From positions 124,001 to 188,000 of the forward strand of contig NZ_BMER01000006.1 in the NCBI RefSeq assembly GCF_014636865.1: 64,000 bases of DNA. Reading direction: 5' to 3'. The notes under the pieces are model-generated. The model was not told where the DNA came from. It did not search any database and saw nothing but the letters and a program-made list of their open reading frames with translations. Below, in pieces: positions 60,481 to 64,000 of the stretch; position 1 is the stretch's first letter, and each line of letters begins with the position of its first letter. The position numbers were made by a program, and so were the translations under genes. The DNA comes from Parapedobacter pyrenivorans (lineage in GTDB: Bacteria > Bacteroidota > Bacteroidia > Sphingobacteriales > Sphingobacteriaceae).

Positions 60481-61902
60481 TCACCCCTTCACGTTTCCTG
60501 TTCCATATGGGAAACGTTGCGGGCGCGACAATAGCGCATTCGCTTCATCGTCACCGATAAACCGTTCCTTAGCGGCATCCCATCGGAGCTTGCGACCAAG
60601 TTTCATCGCCGCGTGGGCGATAAGGCACGCCGACCCCGAACGATGGGCTACTTCTACATGACTGATGGTTTGCTTACCATTTCGTATGCATTCCAACCAA
60701 TTTTGATGCTGTTCCGGGCTTTCGTACAGCTTGGTTTCCTGTTCGCCGATAACCGATTGCAGTATCTTACTGTCACTGGCATTGAAGGCTTCGTTTACCT
60801 TTCCATCAGCTGCGCCGGGGTCACTGGCCGTCACTCCTACGTTGCCGCGCGAAACGAAGATCCATCCTTCCGACCCTTCAAAACGCACTCCGTTAGGGTT
60901 AGCTCCGCTGATCTCCATTACCACATTTCCCGGATACAGCATCTTCACCTCAAAGTCGCCGTGCACATTCCACAGGCCGGAAGTGGGGAAGGTTGCCCTA
61001 CCTTCCGCTTCCAGTGGGCCGCTCAATTCGACATCCAGCCCCCAATGAGCGATATCAATGTGGTGAGACCCCCAGCCCGTAATCATGCCAGCACCAAATT
61101 GTTCGCAACGCAGCCAACCCGGCCGATCATAGATATCCGTTTGGGAATGCACACGGTCCAACGTATAGGGTACCATAGGCGTAGAGCCCAGCCAACGATC
61201 ATAATCGAGGTTTTCAGGCACAGGCATCTCTACCGGGTTGCCACCCGCTGGATCTCCCGGCAGCCCTACGACCACCCGTTTGATGGTACCGATACGGCCA
61301 TTTCGTACCAATTCGCATGTCCGCTTGAATTGGGGCCAAGGGTTTACCGATCGCTGCTGGCTACCCAGCTGGAAGATAACGCCTTTGCGCGACACCACAT
61401 CGGCCATCATACGCCCCTCGCTAATGGTAAGCGATGTAGGCTTCTGCATATAAATGTGCTTACCCGCTATGGCCGCTTCCATGGCGGGCTGCGCATGCCA
61501 GTGATCGGGCGTACTGATGATCACCGCGTCAACATCTTTACTCGCAACGAGGTCACGGTAGTCACCATACGTCTTAACGTCCACTGGCGACTTCCCGCCA
61601 TTTTTATTCGCATACTGTTGTTCAATCCATTCCTTACCTGCTGCCAATCGGTTGCGGTCAACGTCTGCCACGGCCACAATCCGCACATAATCATGTTTCA
61701 TGACCTCAGGTAGATCGTGTGATTTCCCAATCCGGCCAAAACCAATCTGGCCAATATTGATACGATTGCTCGGTGCGTTCTTTCCAAACACCGATGCCGG
61801 CACTATAGTCGGAAAAACCGACGCTGCTACTAACAAAGCTGATCCACCTGCAGTTTGCTTGATGAACGTCCTTCTATTTAATTGCTTCTGTTGTTTATCC
61901 AT
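60481..61902 (-). CDS. Exported Gfo/Idh/MocA oxidoreductase (glycosyl hydrolase-109-like)
   Basis: 473 residues with a twin-arginine-like signal ('LNRRTFIKQTAGGSALLVAASVF'). The Rossmann motif is 'IGQIGFGRIGKSHDLPEVM', the catalytic-lysine motif is 'HIYMQKPTSLTISEGRMMADVV', and 'GMITGWGSHHIDIAHWGLDVEL' is typical of the large secreted branch with GH109-type proteins. It should oxidise or cleave a glycoside with NAD(H) as cofactor in the periplasm. It is the third gene of the DUF6807-ThuA-oxidoreductase operon, 32 bases after ThuA. Confidence 0.93.
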   Translation of the reverse strand: MDKQQKQLNRRTFIKQTAGGSALLVAASVFPTIVPASVFGKNAPSNRINIGQIGFGRIGKSHDLPEVMKHDYVRIVAVADVDRNRLAAGKEWIEQQYANKNGGKSPVDVKTYGDYRDLVASKDVDAVIISTPDHWHAQPAMEAAIAGKHIYMQKPTSLTISEGRMMADVVSRKGVIFQLGSQQRSVNPWPQFKRTCELVRNGRIGTIKRVVVGLPGDPAGGNPVEMPVPENLDYDRWLGSTPMVPYTLDRVHSQTDIYDRPGWLRCEQFGAGMITGWGSHHIDIAHWGLDVELSGPLEAEGRATFPTSGLWNVHGDFEVKMLYPGNVVMEISGANPNGVRFEGSEGWIFVSRGNVGVTASDPGAADGKVNEAFNASDSKILQSVIGEQETKLYESPEQHQNWLECIRNGKQTISHVEVAHRSGSACLIAHAAMKLGRKLRWDAAKERFIGDDEANALLSRPQRFPYGTGNVKG

Positions 61903-61934
61903 GATACCGTGATTTATTATGGTTTAAAATTAGC

Positions 61935-62786
61935 TCAATGCTCCCTTACTTCGTCCTGCGGGCTGGTAGCATATGCCCTTACGTAATTCCGCTTCTTCGC
62001 GCCCTTGATAACCCATTCGATACCGCCAAGGATATGCTGCCTAAACTCCTCGTCCATATAATCCTCCTTGCCATGGCCCAGCGAGGTATACCACGACCGG
62101 CCACCGTCAAATTCGTGGCACCAAACAGACGGGAAAACGTCGCCAAACGTATCCAATCGACGGGTATCTTCACCATCCAATGTTGTAGCATCATTTACCG
62201 CCACAACATGCAGGTTGACATTCATTTGCTTGAGATAGTAGAACTCGTCACCCTTCACCCGCACCCATTTCCTCGGCACATGGGCTACCGATGGGTGTTT
62301 GGCGTCGATCACATTTACCGTAAATGGTTGGAATTTGTCGTGCCAATAAAATGTAGCGCCCAGCAGTTGCTTAAACCACTTCCACTTCCGCTCGGTACCC
62401 GAGGCCGAATGAATACCGACAAAACCACCCCCTGCTTGAATATAACGCATCAATGCCACCCGTTGTGCATCGGTATCAAAAACGTCATTATTCGTATTCG
62501 AGAATACCAATGCGTCATATTGCTGCAGATTTTCGTCGGTAAACACCGCGGGATCGTCGGTCGCATCAACAGCAAATCCGTGTTGTTGGCCCAAGGCTTT
62601 TAAAGCAATCACGGAGTTTTCGATGTTGTCATGCACAAACCCTACGCCATTTTTGGTATATACCAATATCTTGATTTTTTTCCAGTTTGTTGATTGCGCA
62701 ACGAGCATATTGGATAGTAATAGTCCCAAGAAAAACAGAACTATGCTCATTATTCGCGGAATTGATCTTAATCTCATGGTGATCAT
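61935..62786 (-). CDS. Exported ThuA-domain protein
   Basis: 283 residues with a signal peptide (LRSIPRIMSIVLFFLGLLLS). The ThuA fold (a class I glutamine amidotransferase-like Rossmann protein) is shown by 'ILVYTKNGVGFVHDNIENSVIAL', 'YDALVFSNTNNDVFDTDAQRVAL', 'IQAGGGFVGIHSASG', 'DEFYYLKQMN' and the terminal 'SLGHGKEDYMDEEFRQHILGGIEWV' (parts shown). ThuA proteins take part in trehalose/disaccharide use in bacteria through 3-keto derivatives. Operon position between DUF6807 and a Gfo/Idh/MocA gene fits this. Confidence 0.9.
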   Translation of the reverse strand: MITMRLRSIPRIMSIVLFFLGLLLSNMLVAQSTNWKKIKILVYTKNGVGFVHDNIENSVIALKALGQQHGFAVDATDDPAVFTDENLQQYDALVFSNTNNDVFDTDAQRVALMRYIQAGGGFVGIHSASGTERKWKWFKQLLGATFYWHDKFQPFTVNVIDAKHPSVAHVPRKWVRVKGDEFYYLKQMNVNLHVVAVNDATTLDGEDTRRLDTFGDVFPSVWCHEFDGGRSWYTSLGHGKEDYMDEEFRQHILGGIEWVIKGAKKRNYVRAYATSPQDEVREH

Positions 62787-62814
62787 AAAAATTATCGGTT
62801 AAACACTATCGGTC

Positions 62815-63786
62815 CTATTTGGCGAAAGATTGCCAAATCTGCTCTGCTTCATTGGCCGACAACACGCCATCAAAAATAACGAGCCGGTATTGTAAGGTAT
62901 AGGTATGGCCAGTTTCCAATAACCAGTCCATATTTTTTGTAGGCGAAAAATTAAAAAACTGGTCTCCCCTACCGCCATTGGCATCCTCGGGCCATACCCG
63001 TATCGGCTCCGGGAAATTGTAATTCTCAGGATGCGAAAGAAAGAGCACACCGCCTTCAGCATCTCCAAGTTGACCCGACATAATGGCCCAGCGTTCCAAG
63101 GATCCATCTGCCTCTTTACGGCTTTTACCACTGGATGTCAGCACACTACTATTCATATTGGTCCATTCCGGCGTAGCCCTGAATCCCAATCCGGCATACC
63201 GGTATTCCTTCAATATGACATCCGTATCAGTTACCGGCGTCAGCGTAGAGCGGATATCACATAGGTACCTATTTCCATCCAATTGAGTGACCACAATCCG
63301 CCAGTTTTCTCTCATAATTACGGTTTCGGTATCGCCATCGAAGATAACATGGTCGTGTATCGCTTCAAATCCCGCCTCTTTCTTATTCTGGAAGACATCT
63401 TTAAATTCCACGAATCGCACCGTGCCTTTTTTATCACCGATGTTCCACAGGTCGTATAACTTGCCCTTGTACTCCACGTGCGTCCACGGGTTCCACAGGC
63501 CATAATGGTGGTAATGATCAGCGGGCTGTATGGTGGTAAGAACTTTGCCCGACAGGGTCTGCAGGGGATGGATATAACCGGCACGGCCATATGACGCATC
63601 CACTCCTTTTGGGGGCGCTTTCACGGTGTAGCGATAACTAAGCAATGGCTTTCCTTCCGGGTTTTTCAATACCAGTTCATCCGCGCCTTTATCCACTGAA
63701 TAGGATTTACCTTGATTGGATACCTGTCCCATCACATATGCGGAGCCAGCACATAGCAAAAAGGTCGTCACAATGGTCTTCAACAT
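62815..63786 (-). CDS. Exported DUF6807 (PmoA-like) protein
   Basis: 323 residues from the ATG at 63784-63786 (MLKTIVTTFLLCAGSAYVMG), a signal peptide. The mature protein has 'KPLLSYRYTVKAPPKGVDASYGRAGYIHPLQTLSG', 'PADHYHHYGLWNPWTHVEYKGK' and 'WRIVVTQLDGNRYLCDI' (parts shown), characteristic of the DUF6807/PmoA family, which has a beta-sandwich fold of galactose-mutarotase type and often co-occurs with ThuA and Gfo/Idh/MocA genes. The enzyme activity is unknown; a role in glycoside binding or hydrolysis is inferred. It heads the operon. Confidence 0.85.
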   Translation of the reverse strand: MLKTIVTTFLLCAGSAYVMGQVSNQGKSYSVDKGADELVLKNPEGKPLLSYRYTVKAPPKGVDASYGRAGYIHPLQTLSGKVLTTIQPADHYHHYGLWNPWTHVEYKGKLYDLWNIGDKKGTVRFVEFKDVFQNKKEAGFEAIHDHVIFDGDTETVIMRENWRIVVTQLDGNRYLCDIRSTLTPVTDTDVILKEYRYAGLGFRATPEWTNMNSSVLTSSGKSRKEADGSLERWAIMSGQLGDAEGGVLFLSHPENYNFPEPIRVWPEDANGGRGDQFFNFSPTKNMDWLLETGHTYTLQYRLVIFDGVLSANEAEQIWQSFAK

Positions 63787-63944
63787 GAGCAATGATAGAT
63801 TTATAACGTATTTCAGCAATAAAGTTATCAAAATCCGGTTGATAACGGAAAATTAATGGGCAACTCGCGCCCCATTCATACATATATGGTCATTTAAGCG
63901 CTATTCAACCGGTATACTAAAATGATGGCTGGGATACATGGAGG

Positions 63945-63998
63945 CTAGGCTGCCTGCTCAACTTTTAGCAGTGACTGGCGGTAATTGGCACACCGACT
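63945..63998 (-). CDS. Possible C-terminal end of a further minus-strand gene
   Basis: The last bases of the window, read on the minus strand, give an open frame ending '...SRCANYRQSLLKVEQAA' then TAG (63945-63947). It is too short to identify, but may be the end of a gene mostly outside the window, upstream of the DUF6807 operon. The preceding 150 bases (63787-63944) would contain the operon's promoter; no TAnnTTTG box was found. Confidence 0.2.
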   Translation of the reverse strand, partial: SRCANYRQSLLKVEQAA

Positions 63999-64000
63999 GT

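Noticed and set aside
60613-61713. 366-codon open frame on the plus strand
   Set aside because: It lies wholly antisense to a well-conserved Gfo/Idh/MocA gene and has no recognisable protein features.
1-64000. tRNA, rRNA, CRISPR arrays, insertion sequences and prophage genes
   Set aside because: Looked for in intergenic stretches and by protein type; none seen. Nearly all DNA is accounted for by ordinary genes and short gaps.

Overview
The window looks like chromosomal DNA of a Bacteroidota bacterium, most likely a Sphingobacteriaceae-type soil or environmental species (Parapedobacter, Olivibacter or Sphingobacterium-like; this placement is inference from gene content, not from a marker gene). 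Supporting signs are repeated TAnnTTTG -7 promoter boxes, weak ribosome binding sites, many small Cys-lipidated proteins, a lipoprotein form of TamA (TamL-like) next to an RNA methyltransferase, ECF sigma factors followed by lineage-type membrane proteins, and Gfo/Idh/MocA, ThuA and DUF6807 sugar-metabolism proteins. No rRNA, tRNA, CRISPR array, insertion sequence or prophage was recognised.

Layout. 1-2.2 kb: a serine hydrolase of the class C beta-lactamase fold, an ECF sigma factor and a small membrane protein in one minus-strand operon. 2.2-12.9 kb: a mixed stretch with a DNA alkylation repair protein, SDR, degenerate DEAD-box protein, luciferase-like oxidoreductase, mono-cluster ferredoxin-like protein, Crp-type regulator, topoisomerase III, zinc alcohol dehydrogenase and CatB-type xenobiotic acetyltransferase. 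7.8-16.5 kb carries several decayed genes: a VOC fragment, a fused DUF1080/Tm-1-like remnant and a PhoX fragment. 16.6-23.5 kb: a lipid kinase, SurE, an AI-2E-type permease, eukaryotic-like topoisomerase IB with two small coupled genes, a lone receiver domain, an SDR and small hydrophilic or lipidated proteins, which together look like stress/maintenance genes.

23.5-31.2 kb is a dense plus-strand run: purB, a NifU-domain protein, an SGNH esterase, split transketolase, an ECF sigma factor with a four-repeat membrane protein and a secreted helical protein, and a class III aminotransferase. 31.3-33.7 kb holds a second sigma factor with a membrane protein and a beta-strand-repeat surface protein. 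33.7-46.3 kb: an acidic cytosolic protein, thymidine kinase, glutathione peroxidase, an N-acetylglucosamine kinase-like protein, a complete RND efflux operon with a palindrome at its promoter, and a gluconate permease/kinase pair.

46.3-54.6 kb: TamL-like outer-membrane assembly protein back to back with a TrmH-type methyltransferase, an SDR-epimerase pair, Ku, and a carotenoid-isomerase/RetSat-like oxidoreductase overlapped by a JmjC-type cupin. 54.7-59 kb: a lone LuxR-type response regulator with a palindrome upstream, a glycosylasparaginase-type amidohydrolase, and an NlpC/P60 hydrolase coupled to a dipeptide epimerase (murein peptide recycling). 59-63.8 kb: an operon of DUF6807, ThuA and two Gfo/Idh/MocA proteins, probably for oxidation and cleavage of unusual glycosides.

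No single locus is a clear-cut new system. The best candidates for undescribed biology are the RetSat-cupin pair with its neighbouring SDR-epimerase genes, the sigma factor operon with the four VPxxYF repeats, the coupled small genes upstream of topoisomerase IB, the degenerate DEAD-box protein, and the perfect palindrome in front of the lone LuxR regulator.
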